Below are positions 31,030 through 38,942 of a stretch of DNA of 42,182 bases, in pieces (position 1 is the first letter of the stretch; each line of letters opens with the position of its first letter). Below the pieces are notes generated by a model, which worked only from the letters and a program-made list of their open reading frames with translations, searched no databases and had not been told where the DNA came from. Source of the stretch: Arthrobacter sp. ISL-95 (GTDB taxonomy: Bacteria; Actinomycetota; Actinomycetes; Actinomycetales; Micrococcaceae); contig NZ_JAGGPR010000020.1 in assembly GCF_018613695.1 (NCBI RefSeq), positions 1 to 42,182 of the forward strand, read 5' to 3'. A program made the position numbers and the translations under genes.

Positions 31030-31506
31030 ATGGGGTCGATGCTTATCCGCGCTGCACCCCGATCGGACGCCTCGCCTCTTAGCCAGGTGTTGAACCGTGT
31101 CGTCGATGAAGGTGACAAGACAGCCATCAACTCCCGTCTAACGGGCGAGGAGTTTACTGAATGGTTTCTTACCGGCAGTCATTGCGTGAGTTGCATGCTC
31201 GCGCAGGAGGACCGCGGGCGGATCCTGGGTTTCCAGGTGGTGGAGCGGTTCCACGACGACCTACCGAAGGGCATGGCGGCTATTGCCACGTTCGTGTCCC
31301 AGGACGCGCGCGGACAAGGAGGTGGCACCGGTCTTATCGACCAAACGATGCGCCACGCACGGACCTATGATGTCACATCCATTCGCGCGGTGATCCGCAG
31401 GACCAACCGAGCCGCGGTCCGGTACTACCGATCAGTGGGGTTTCTGGAGGACGCCGGACAGGCCGAGGCTTTGGCCTCCGTTGTTCTTATCCGCCGCTTG
31501 TTGTGA
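31030..31506 (+). CDS. GNAT-family N-acetyltransferase
   Basis: A 158-residue acetyltransferase starting at ATG 31030 (MGSMLIRAAPRSD) with GGAGAGGA five bases upstream. GRILGFQVVERFHDDLPKGM, the acetyl-CoA loop SQDARGQGGGTGLIDQTM and NRAAVRYYRSVGFLEDAG are typical. The loop has an extra Gly (GQGGGTG). It overlaps the following Lsr2 frame by GTGA at 31503-31506, so an acetyltransferase and a chromatin protein may be translated together. Substrate unknown. Confidence 0.9.
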   Translation: MGSMLIRAAPRSDASPLSQVLNRVVDEGDKTAINSRLTGEEFTEWFLTGSHCVSCMLAQEDRGRILGFQVVERFHDDLPKGMAAIATFVSQDARGQGGGTGLIDQTMRHARTYDVTSIRAVIRRTNRAAVRYYRSVGFLEDAGQAEALASVVLIRRLL

Positions 31507-31586
31507 AAAAGCCCGGGAAAGCTGGCAAGCGGGACACCCCGGGGGCCGTTCGCAAGGCAGATGTTCAAGGCGGGTACCGTTATCCG

Positions 31587-31979
31587 GTGGCTACGCGAAC
31601 AATCATCACTTTGCACGACGATCTGGACGGCTCAGAGGCAGAGGAGAGCATTTCCTTTGCTATTGACGGCGTTGAGTATGAAATTGACCTTAGCGGTCCC
31701 AACGCTCACGAATTCCGATCCATGCTCCAATCGTATGTTTCTGCAGCCCGGGCGGTGCACTCACCAATGAAGGCACGCACCCAGAAAAATCGCAACGCCA
31801 AGGTGCGGGCTTGGGCAAAGGAAAACGGCATCAAGGTCGCCGACAGGGGGACGATCAGCGCCCAGGTCCTCGAACGCTACAAAGCCGCCGTTGAAATACT
31901 GAGGACGCTAAAGGGCTGTCCGGAACGGGATGTTGGTCGCTCAGGTGCGGCCCTCGTAATCTTGAGTGTCTGTGCCTAG
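31587..31979 (+). CDS. lsr2: Lsr2-family nucleoid-associated protein, copy 2
   Basis: Paralogue of the 794-1105 product. GTG 31587 (VATRTIITLHDDLDGSEAEE) is set by homology; the frame is open back to GTG 31503, which overlaps the GNAT stop and would add a basic 28-residue leader. The DNA-binding part reads NRNAKVRAWAKENGIKVADR-GTISAQVLERY: RGT replaces the usual RGR. The C-terminus is about 28 residues longer than normal (ending GAALVILSVCA) and overlaps by four bases the stop of the convergent response regulator, so the original stop may have been lost. Confidence 0.85.
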   Translation: MATRTIITLHDDLDGSEAEESISFAIDGVEYEIDLSGPNAHEFRSMLQSYVSAARAVHSPMKARTQKNRNAKVRAWAKENGIKVADRGTISAQVLERYKAAVEILRTLKGCPERDVGRSGAALVILSVCA

Positions 31980-32662
31980 TCGTGGAGCCACCCGCCGCTG
32001 ACCAAACGCTGCCGCAGAGCGAGCCTGGACAAGGGTTCTCCGCCGTCCTGGAACTTCCGGCGAACAGCGACCAGGTGCTTTTTCACCCCGTCCACGGTGA
32101 TTCCCAGGGTTTGGGCGACATCTGCCATGGTTCGCCCGTCTGCGCTGAGGTAGATCGACACCACTTGGTGCTCCCTTGAGGTTAGTTGCGGGGCTGCTTC
32201 TGGGGTGGCCATGACAGCTGCGATTTCGTCGGGGACGTACTGCTGGCCTGCGGCCGCTGCACGGAGCGCAGCCTCAATGACGGCGGCCGGCCCGGTCTTG
32301 GGCACATAAGCCAAGGCCCCGGCCGCGTACGCTTGCCGGATCACGGCCGGGTCGGTCACGCAGCTGCACACCACCACTTGTGGACCATCTGAAAGAAGGG
32401 CCCGGATCTTGACGGGCAAGGGGATGTTGTCCCCAAGCAGCACGTCCAGGATCACCACGTCCGAGAGGTGGTCCATCCGTGCTGCCAGTTCGGCCCAGGA
32501 CCGGTACCGGCCGACAACCCGGATGCCCTCAGTGTTCTGTTCGAGCCACACGGCCAGGCCGTCCAACAACACCGCGTGGTCTTCAACAATGTCCACCTCC
32601 AGGGTCGGAGTGGACACCGTGTAGTGGCGGCGTCGGTCATTGAAGTTCCTCGTGCGTGTCAT
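31976..32662 (-). CDS. LuxR/NarL-type response regulator, orphan
   Basis: A 228-residue two-component response regulator. Receiver domain about residues 22-140 (LEVDIVEDHAVLLDGLAVWL with the acidic pair, phospho-acceptor Asp in VVILDVLLGD, Lys in YVPKTGP) and a LuxR HTH at about 165-220 (LTSREHQVVSIYLSADGRTM, ADVAQTLGITVDGVKKHL). No histidine kinase gene is nearby. ATG 32662 is used; GTG 32617 just before TPTLEVDIVED is a good alternative. Neither has a clear ribosome binding site. Confidence 0.9.
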   Translation of the reverse strand: MTRTRNFNDRRRHYTVSTPTLEVDIVEDHAVLLDGLAVWLEQNTEGIRVVGRYRSWAELAARMDHLSDVVILDVLLGDNIPLPVKIRALLSDGPQVVVCSCVTDPAVIRQAYAAGALAYVPKTGPAAVIEAALRAAAAGQQYVPDEIAAVMATPEAAPQLTSREHQVVSIYLSADGRTMADVAQTLGITVDGVKKHLVAVRRKFQDGGEPLSRLALRQRLVSGGWLHD

Positions 32663-32687
32663 CGTGCCATCACTTTAGGAGGAAACG

Positions 32688-32723
32688 ATGTCCTATGGGC
32701 TGCAACCCGGCCGGATCCTCTGA
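32688..32723 (+). CDS. 11-codon frame with a perfect ribosome binding site
   Basis: AGGAGG at 32677-32682, five bases, then ATG 32688 and the frame MSYGLQPGRIL, stop TGA. It is the strongest ribosome binding site in the window, yet it serves only a tiny peptide in the gap between the response regulator and the STAS-like gene. It may be a leader peptide or the cut start of a lost gene. The remaining gap to 33006 holds nothing else. Confidence 0.3.
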   Translation: MSYGLQPGRIL

Positions 32724-33006
32724 ATGTGTCCTGTAAGGGAGCCTTTTCTGGACTCTTCAGGTCTCCCCGCAGACGGGTAGGTAGCGGTCAGATGGCGGGG
32801 TTCGAAAGATGAGTACCGATTACCCGTGTTCAGGGCCAGTGAGGGGTTTTTACTGAGATCAGCGGGTCCAGGCAACGGCCAAGGAGCCCCCAACTTTGGC
32901 CGGGGCTGCCCCGGTCCGCGGCAAGGGCAGGACGGCCGTACCCAGAAGTTGCTGTCCGGCCCTTACGCCTAGGCTTTTCGGTGACACAAGACATCGGAGG
33001 TGCCTG

Positions 33007-33405
33007 ATGGAACAACAGCTGGATTTAGGCGAGGGCGTCCTCCGGCTTGAGGATGGTCCTCTGCTGCATCTGGTTTGGAACCCTGGCGTGCGCATTGACG
33101 CAGGCAACGCCCGCGCGGCCATGGACGCCGTCAACAAACTCGCGAGCGGCCGAACGTACCCGCTGTTGGTCGACATGGCTGCCAGCATGTTCCTTAGCCG
33201 CAGCGCACGTGAAGTTTTCGCCGAACCATGCGCAGTGTCCAGGATCGCTCTACTCGGAGAGAGCCCCGTGGACCGCGCACTGGTCGACTATCAACTCCAA
33301 ACAAGCAAGGCCCCGTGCCCCACCAGATTCTTCACCTCCAGGGTTAAGGCGCTGACATGGCTCGGTGACGCCGCTCAGACGTTCCCGCCGCTTACTGACC
33401 GCTAG
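33007..33405 (+). CDS. DUF7793/STAS-like protein
   Basis: A 132-residue protein starting at ATG 33007 with GGAGGTG five bases upstream. Pattern: LRLEDGPLLHLVWNPGVRID, AMDAVNKLASGRTYPLLVDM, SREVFAEPCAVSRIALLGES region, and PCPTRFFTSRVKALTWL. It resembles the SpoIIAA/STAS-like DUF7793 family that is common in Micrococcaceae. Binding partner and ligand unknown; anti-sigma antagonist-like roles are only a guess from the fold. Confidence 0.8.
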   Translation: MEQQLDLGEGVLRLEDGPLLHLVWNPGVRIDAGNARAAMDAVNKLASGRTYPLLVDMAASMFLSRSAREVFAEPCAVSRIALLGESPVDRALVDYQLQTSKAPCPTRFFTSRVKALTWLGDAAQTFPPLTDR

Positions 33406-33439
33406 AGGAAGCCCGCCCTTGGGGGCCGGTAGGGATTCG

Positions 33440-33589
33440 TCATCTGGTCGTCTCTTCGGCATCCTTCGGTTCGCCCGGATGCTCAGTCTGTTCTGTGGGT
33501 TTGTCGTGCCGGTTTGCGCGGTCCAGTCCGAGCAGCATCGATATGATCACTCCGATCCACATCACTGCCGCCAGAGGGACGACACCCAT
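33440..33589 (-). CDS. small membrane protein (49 aa)
   Basis: The minus-strand frame from ATG 33589 reads MGVVPLAAVMWIGVIISMLL-GLDRANRHDK and a charged tail rich in Glu, Lys and Pro, with stop TGA at 33440. One membrane helix with positive residues right after it, a typical small single-pass protein. The frame is open upstream but has no other start. Ribosome binding site weak. Function unknown. Confidence 0.5.
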   Translation of the reverse strand: MGVVPLAAVMWIGVIISMLLGLDRANRHDKPTEQTEHPGEPKDAEETTR

Positions 33590-33807
33590 CAGGAGTCCGG
33601 GCTGGATGCGAGGAGTGTATCCGTTTGTGGGCGTCCGGGCGAGGACCCGGCTCCGGCCATGCAGGCAGCCAGACGCACAACACGGGGTACCTATTGGAAC
33701 GTCCCGGTTCCCGGGAGCTGGAGCATTCCATGCTGTGGGTGAAAACTGGCTTTCCGCGGGCGTTCCGGTGGCGGTCTGCAGCGTCTTGGGCTACCGCGCG
33801 GGATGGG

Positions 33808-34469
33808 TTAGGTGCCTGTTTCGTAGTGGGGTTCTGCGACGGGTTTGGATTCGGCGGAGCGTCGTTCGCGCAGGTAGACGGAGGCTCCGACAATGACTGC
33901 GACGGCGAGGAATTCGCTTTGCCAGTTTTGGAATGACTCGAACCAGAACTGCGAGGTCCCGACGTATTCAAGAACGGTCACCGGTGGCTGACCGTGCGCG
34001 GTTTGTTCCTCGCTGTAGGCGTTAGCACCGCCGACGGCGTGCAGGATGATGGACGCCGCGAACAGCAGGAAGAAAAGCCCTGACAATGAGTGTTCGTAGA
34101 CTTTCAGGACCCAGCCGCCCCGCCGGACAGGCCACGGAGTATCGGCGCCTTTGGTGGCCGCCCGGGGGTCCTCGTCCTGGGGTGCTGCTTTGCCCACGGG
34201 TTTGGATTCGGAAGATCCCTTTTGGAAGAGGTAGGCGGTGAGGACGACGTACATTCCCATCTGGAGGAACTCCGACTCCCAGTTCTCAAAGGTCGCTTCC
34301 ACGAACGCGCCCGTGCTCAGGTATTCGCCGATGCCACTGCAGCTTGGCCGTGGGCTTGCTGGTCCTCGCTGTAGGAAGCAGCGCCGGTGATGACCATCCC
34401 CACGAAGAAGATGAGAAAAAGGGCGATGTTGGCCAGCAGCAACCCGTGGTTTCGTATCCAGTCGCGCAT
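33808..34469 (-). pseudogene. frameshifted DUF6766 membrane protein
   Basis: From ATG 34469 (GGAG nine bases upstream) the frame reads MRDWIRNHGLLLANIALFLI, TM segment, YSEDQQAHGQAAV and stops. One base over it continues GEYLSTGAFVEATFENWESE, a second TM segment, then SLSGLFFLLFAASIILHAVG and FESFQNWQSEFLAVAVIVGA to 33808. The missing base is at about 34334-34336, where AAV-G is expected. DUF6766 proteins have about four membrane helices. The two halves are related to each other (AYSEEQTAHGQPPV and NWQSEFL recur). Confidence 0.75.
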
Positions 34470-34985
34470 CAGGGTCCGCTCCGTCCCGTTGTGGCAGCCA
34501 GGCCCCGTTGGGTTCCGGTGGTCTCTGCCAGTTCCTCTAATGGCTCCCATCTAACCAGCACTGACCCCTGATCCACACGGCTAAGCCTTTGATCGCAGCG
34601 GAGCAGAACGATGCGTGTGCGACTCCATTGGCTATTGCGCTGCTTAAGGCGCATGCTGACCAGGACAACAGCGCCGAAACGAATTCCTTGGTGTATCCGT
34701 TTTTGACCGTTCTCGTGAAACACGCAAGTCTCCTGGCCATCTGAATGCCGGTCTGGTGCTCCGATGGAGCCGTCAAGCAGCCGGCGGTTCCATCGCGGAG
34801 GACCCTTCGGTCCGTCCGCCATTGAGCTCTTTTAGTGATTGCTAGACTTCCTTGCTAAATTATTCGCGGACACAACCTCGACCCCTCAGCTGCGGATCAT
34901 CGCCGCTGATGGGGTTTAATCCCAGGGGTGTTCTGGGCTTCGGCAGCAAGGCCCATCGAGTGGTTGTACCTGTTGTGAAAGGCGG
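34470..34985. other. gap upstream of GAF-ANTAR copy 2
   Basis: About 515 bases with no supported gene. The end at 34830-34870 is AT-rich (TTAGTGATTGCTAGACTTCC, TTGCTAAATTATTC) and resembles the TTACTAAT patches in front of the other two GAF-ANTAR genes, so the promoter is probably here. No YWAEGGN gene is found in this gap, unlike the other two copies' contexts at 2.6 and 35.8 kb. Confidence 0.35.
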
Positions 34986-35720
34986 GTGTTTTCGTTGGAG
35001 TCTGTGCCGGTGGAGAATCAGGTAGAGGACGCTGAGCGCCTCGCCGAACTCCTCATCGCTTCTGATGACGTCCAGGCCTTCCTCGACGGGATGACTGTTC
35101 TGGGGGCGGCTGCGATGACACGCTCGACCGGGGCGCGTATCGAATGTGCTGTGACGTTGGGACGGCGGAAGCGTACCGCCATGATGGGCGGCAGCAGTGA
35201 CCATGCGATGCTGCTGGACCGGATCGAGCAAACCCTGGAACAAGGACCCTGCATCGACGCCTTGGGCAGTGGACGGCCGGTTGTGCTCGATGATGCCCTG
35301 TCATCACCCCAATGGGGTGATTACTGCGAAGCGTTGGCCGCGGCAGGGATGCGCAGCACACTTGGCGTGCCGATGGAACTCGGGCGGGACGCCGCCGCCG
35401 TGTTGAACTTCTTCGCTCCCGCGCCGGGGACGTTTACCCGGCAAGGTGTCACCGATGCCTTGTCCTTCGCGGGAATTGCCGGCAAAGCGTTACGGGTGGC
35501 CATCAGGATCGCCGCGTTGAACGAAGCCACCGAAGACCTGGACGCCGCAAGTAAGAGCAGGTCCGTTATTGATACGGCGTGCGGGGTGATCATTTCCCAG
35601 AACCGGTGCACCCATGAGGAAGCGTTCCGTATCCTGAGGAAGGCTTCGAACGATCGGAATCAGAAACTGCGCGACGTGGCCCAGACACTCGTCGACGGAG
35701 TTGGCGTCCCGAAGCAGTAG
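34986..35720 (+). CDS. GAF and ANTAR domain transcription antitermination regulator, divergent paralogue
   Basis: A 244-residue paralogue of the 3019 and 36141 products, less similar to them than they are to each other. GAF part: AVTLGRRKRTAMMGGSSDHA, MLLDRIEQTLEQGPCIDALG and GVPMELGRDAAAVLNFF; ANTAR part: SRSVIDTACGVIISQNRCTH, EEAFRILRKASNDRNQKLRD. GTG 34986 has AAAGG nearby; GTG 35004 with GGAG is also possible. Its cysteines (ACGVII) are not conserved in the others. It stands beside the YWAEGGN gene copy 2 (convergent, 82 bases away). Confidence 0.9.
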   Translation: MFSLESVPVENQVEDAERLAELLIASDDVQAFLDGMTVLGAAAMTRSTGARIECAVTLGRRKRTAMMGGSSDHAMLLDRIEQTLEQGPCIDALGSGRPVVLDDALSSPQWGDYCEALAAAGMRSTLGVPMELGRDAAAVLNFFAPAPGTFTRQGVTDALSFAGIAGKALRVAIRIAALNEATEDLDAASKSRSVIDTACGVIISQNRCTHEEAFRILRKASNDRNQKLRDVAQTLVDGVGVPKQ

Positions 35721-35802
35721 GCCAATGAGAAAGCAATAGGTCAACCAGGAAGCGTAGCTGCACCGTCGATTGATATGTGTAGGGTCAGTGCCCCTGCAGC
35801 TG

Positions 35803-36012
35803 TCAGGGGCAAAGGTCCTCCATGGCCCAGGCGATAAGGTCCAGTTCGAAAGGATGCGGTTTCAACGCTTCGTGTACGTAAGCGTCCAGTTCCAGCGGGT
35901 CGGCGTTGCCGCCTTCGGCCCAGTACTTGATCCATAACCGTTCAAGGGTGATGCTGCTGTCGTGCTCCAACAGGTCTCGTGCTCTCTGTCGCGGGTCGTT
36001 CATCTCTGACAT
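35803..36012 (-). CDS. small YWAEGGN-motif protein, copy 2 (69 aa)
   Basis: Paralogue of 2622-2828: NDPRQRARDLLEHDSSITLE, RLWIKYWAEGGNADPLELDA, YVHEALKPHPFELDLIAWAM. About half the residues agree, with YWAEGGN unchanged. ATG 36012 (MSEMND) or ATG 36003 may be used; ACTGGG precedes. Divergent from the GAF-ANTAR gene at 36141, as in copy 1, so the gene pair was duplicated as a unit. Confidence 0.75.
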   Translation of the reverse strand: MSEMNDPRQRARDLLEHDSSITLERLWIKYWAEGGNADPLELDAYVHEALKPHPFELDLIAWAMEDLCP

Positions 36013-36140
36013 CCCAGTGCTATCGACGGGCCTCCTGCACGCAGGCTGAATGATCAGTCTGCTTACTAATTAAAGTTACATGGACGATGCTTCCCCGAAC
36101 AACCGGACGAGGAAGTACACAAGGGACCTACCATTAGGCT
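36013..36140. promoter_or_regulatory. divergent control region, YWAEGGN / GAF-ANTAR copy 2
   Basis: Resembles 2829-3018: CAGTGC near 36016, GGCCTCCTGCA near 36030, TGATCAG and TTACTAAT near 36049-36069, all at matching distance from the minus-strand gene. The plus-strand half is 60 bases shorter than in copy 1. Likely divergent promoters. Confidence 0.45.
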
Positions 36141-36878
36141 ATGGAAACCCCCGTACACGCCGAGCACATCCTGAGTCTGCACGAACTGGTCACCGGAACA
36201 GCCGACATCAATGCGATCCTGCAGGGCGTGACCGGCTTCGCGTCCAACGCGATGAGCCAAGCCGCGGGTGCGCCGATCGATTGTGCTCTGACGCTGCGCC
36301 GGCGTAAACGCACCGCGACGGTGGCGGGCAACAGCGACAAAGCAGTCCTCCTGGACCACATCGAACAAAGCATCGGACAGGGACCGTGCCTGGATGCTCT
36401 TGACCAGGGCAAGCCCCTGCTGCTGGACGACGTCGCCACGGACGTGTCCTGGCACCAGTACAGCCGCGAACTGGCCGCCCATGGATGCCACAGTGCTCTG
36501 GGTGTTCCCATGGATCTGGGCGAAACCTCCGAAGCGGTCCTGAACTTCTTCGCGTCCAAACCCGGCCTCTTCACCCCCGAAGTCATAGACGAGGCCGCCG
36601 GGTTCGCGCATGTAGCCGGCAGCACCCTGCGCCTGGCGATCAGAATCGAAACCGTGGAACAACTTAACACCGACCTGAAAACAGCAATGGCCACCAGAAC
36701 TGTCATCGACCTGGCCAGCGGCGCCATCATGGCCCAGAACCGCTGCACCCAGGAAGAAGCCTTCAAACTCATCACCAAAGCCTCAAGCCACCGGAACGAA
36801 AAAGTCCACAAGGTCGCCACCGACATCATCACCCACCTAAGCGGCAAAGCCGAGGGAACCCTGCACTTCGAAGACTGA
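36141..36878 (+). CDS. GAF and ANTAR domain transcription antitermination regulator, copy 3
   Basis: A 245-residue protein very close to the 3019 product: AEHILSLHELVTGTADINAI, ALTLRRRKRTATVAGNSDKA, DHIEQSIGQGPCLDALDQGK, GVPMDLGETSEAVLNFF, and ANTAR segment TVIDLASGAIMAQNRCTQEE with SSHRNEKVHKV. ATG 36141 is directly comparable with ATG 3019. Its codons are more uniformly GC-rich than in copy 1. Divergent from YWAEGGN copy 2. RNA targets and GAF ligand are unknown. Confidence 0.9.
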   Translation: METPVHAEHILSLHELVTGTADINAILQGVTGFASNAMSQAAGAPIDCALTLRRRKRTATVAGNSDKAVLLDHIEQSIGQGPCLDALDQGKPLLLDDVATDVSWHQYSRELAAHGCHSALGVPMDLGETSEAVLNFFASKPGLFTPEVIDEAAGFAHVAGSTLRLAIRIETVEQLNTDLKTAMATRTVIDLASGAIMAQNRCTQEEAFKLITKASSHRNEKVHKVATDIITHLSGKAEGTLHFED

Positions 36879-37123
36879 ACCGGCTGCGGCAAGGCTGAGG
36901 GTAACGCCATTTCCCACCCAGGTGTGTTCCCTTTCGAGGAACCGGTGTGTGGCCATCTCTCTAAAGCACGGCCCGGCTGGCTATTAGACCTTACGGGACG
37001 CATGCTGGGCAGGAGGAACGGAAAATGGACGAACCGATGGCTCGATTCGTATATCTCAGGTGCTGATCAGCGCTGGTCACCAGCTTTCTAGCGTTCCACT
37101 TGAGTTGCACGAAAATGCCGATA

Positions 37124-37327
37124 TCAGTGAGCCCATGTGCCGCCGCAATGGAGAAGTCGGATCTCGCCGACTGTCGCTTCAAAGCCAGACGATTTTGCGC
37201 TTTCAAGGTTCTCTAGCAAACCTCCGACTTGCTTCTTGAACAGAAGTATCCCGAACACTATTAGTGCAGGCCAAATCAGGGCCTCGACGTATTTGAGGTT
37301 AAGTTCAAGTGCTTCATGCCAATCCAT
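37124..37327 (-). CDS. small membrane protein (67 aa)
   Basis: A single-pass protein: MDWHEALELNLKYVEALIWP, then ALIVFGILLFKKQVGG with the membrane helix at about residues 15-33, then an amphipathic helix LLENLESAKSSGFE. This plan, a helix followed by a short coiled coil, is seen in many small actinobacterial proteins of unknown function. ATG 37327 is used; GTG 37336 adds three residues. No clear ribosome binding site. Confidence 0.55.
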   Translation of the reverse strand: MDWHEALELNLKYVEALIWPALIVFGILLFKKQVGGLLENLESAKSSGFEATVGEIRLLHCGGTWAH

Positions 37328-37438
37328 GGTGGACACATATTCTCATGTGTGCGGGATTTCGTATCCGGCGGGTGGCTCTGCTGCCTCGAAACATCCGCGG
37401 TCGCTAAGCGGATGCGGCCTCTCCTTCGTCGGGTTCGG

Positions 37439-38110
37439 TCAGTTCGAGAGCCGCGACGAGGTGTCCTTCGTTGGGTAGTGCCTCTTTTTCAGCGGCGGGG
37501 AGTGTGTCGTGGTGTAGGCTGCAACTGCCACGGGCGAGGTGGAGCGGCCGAGGCTGTAGCAGACACTACGGTCGTTTTTTGTGCCGCCGGTGAGGATTCC
37601 GACGGTTTCGTTGTGATAGTCGCGCCGGAGGACGTCGACCAGGGCGACATAGAAATTGAGCTTGCCTGCATATTCAGCGCGGAAGCGGCCCGTCCTAAGT
37701 TCGATGACGACGTATGGGAGTTGCTCGATGTGGAAGAACAGCAAGTCGACGTAGTAGTCGTCTCCGTCGACGTCGAAGTGTACTTGTCGGCCGACGAATG
37801 AGAACCCGGGCCCGAGTTCCTGGAGGGTTTCGGTGATCCGGGCGGTGAGGGCGTTTTCGAGTTCACGTTCGGCGACTTCTCCGGAGAGCCCGAGGAGTTC
37901 GAAGTTGTAGGGGGTCCTTGGCCATTTGCTGGGCCAGCTCCGAGTCCGGGGATACGAGCTGGCAGGTGAAGTTCGAAGGGGCCGTGCCGGTGCGCGCCAT
38001 CGAGCGGTTCACCATCATGTTTCAGCAGGACATTCCGCGACCAGCCGTACTCCACAGCCGCAGCGGCGTACCAGTCGCGCTCTTCGGCGTCGCCCCTGCG
38101 CCCGTGATCC
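37439..38110 (-). pseudogene. decayed YhcG-family (DUF1016) PDDEXK nuclease gene
   Basis: Three frames join into one YhcG C-terminal half. Frame 1 gives ERDWYAAAAVEYGWSRNVLL, a one-base shift in AAACATG (38020-38022) leads to NRSMARTGTAPSNFTCQLVS and SELAQQMAKDP, and a second shift in the C-run at 37910-37914 leads to YNFELLGLSGEVAERELENA, FVGRQVHFDVDGDDYYVDLL and FYVALVDVLRRDYHNETVGI. The N-terminal half is missing. The nuclease motif VVIELKTG reads VVIELRTG, so the catalytic Lys is also lost. Clearly a dead gene. Confidence 0.8.
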
Positions 38111-38168
38111 CATCGCCTTATGGGATGTCGGCGGTGACCGATGGTGGACCGTGGGTGGAATCGCCGGC

Positions 38169-38942
38169 TCACTTGGGCAGGAACGATGGAGCCCCGATGG
38201 TCTCGTCGAGCAGGTCGAGCACTGCCCGCCACGCTCGGGCCGTGTGTGTAGGGTGGTAGCCCACGCCGGGCACGGTCGCTTCGGTGTGGGTGGTCCCACC
38301 TGTGGGCGACCCGTCAGGGTTTGTCGGCTGGGCCCAGAAGGCGTGCTTGGCTCCGCCGTAGATGTTCACGCGCCAGTCGACCCCGGCCTCTTCGAGCGCT
38401 TGGGTAAATGTCAGGACGTGGTCGGGGCTGCAGATCGGGTCTTCGGAACCTGTACACAGGAGGATAGGTCCCATCACGCTGGTCCAGTCCTCAGGGCGGG
38501 CTGCTGGAAGGCCGGGATGGATCGCGGCGACGGCCTTGAACGGCACGCCGGCGTTGGCAAGTTCCATCACGATACTGCCTCCGGCCCCGTAGCCGAGGGC
38601 GGCGAGGCGGCCGGGGTCGGCACCAGGCACCGCGAGCAGCACATCGAGTGCGGCGCGGCCGATTGCTTCCATCCGGTCTGCATCTGCAATCAGCGGCATG
38701 ATCCGGGCCAGCATTGCTGTTGGATTGCCGGAGAACAGTTGGCCACCGTGGTAGTCCATTGCCAGGGCTATATAGCCCTGCTCGGCCAAGGCCTCGGCGC
38801 GGCGGCGTTGATAGTCGTGAAGGCCGATCCCGTCATGTCCGATAAGAACGGCCGGCCAGGGGCCGTCGCCGTGCGGTCGCGCGAGGTGCGCGACCATTGT
38901 CAAACCGTCAGCTTCGTAGGTGACTTCGCGCGTTGCAATCAT
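38169..38942 (-). CDS. dienelactone-hydrolase-family alpha/beta hydrolase
   Basis: A 257-residue alpha/beta hydrolase: AHLARPHGDGPWPAVLIGHD, EALAEQGYIALAMDYHGG, GSEDPICSPDHVLTFTQALE with acid Asp, and YGGAKHAFWAQPTNPDG with the catalytic His. The nucleophile elbow normally G-x-C/S-x-G-G reads LGYGAGGSIVME, with Gly in place of Cys or Ser. Either the enzyme is inactive or it uses another residue. ATG 38942 has no good ribosome binding site and might be leaderless. Confidence 0.85.
   Translation of the reverse strand: MIATREVTYEADGLTMVAHLARPHGDGPWPAVLIGHDGIGLHDYQRRRAEALAEQGYIALAMDYHGGQLFSGNPTAMLARIMPLIADADRMEAIGRAALDVLLAVPGADPGRLAALGYGAGGSIVMELANAGVPFKAVAAIHPGLPAARPEDWTSVMGPILLCTGSEDPICSPDHVLTFTQALEEAGVDWRVNIYGGAKHAFWAQPTNPDGSPTGGTTHTEATVPGVGYHPTHTARAWRAVLDLLDETIGAPSFLPK

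Noticed and set aside
33483..33971. 162-residue minus-strand frame
   Set aside because: Ser/Pro/Arg-rich shadow covering the end of DUF6766 and the small membrane protein, both better supported in other frames.
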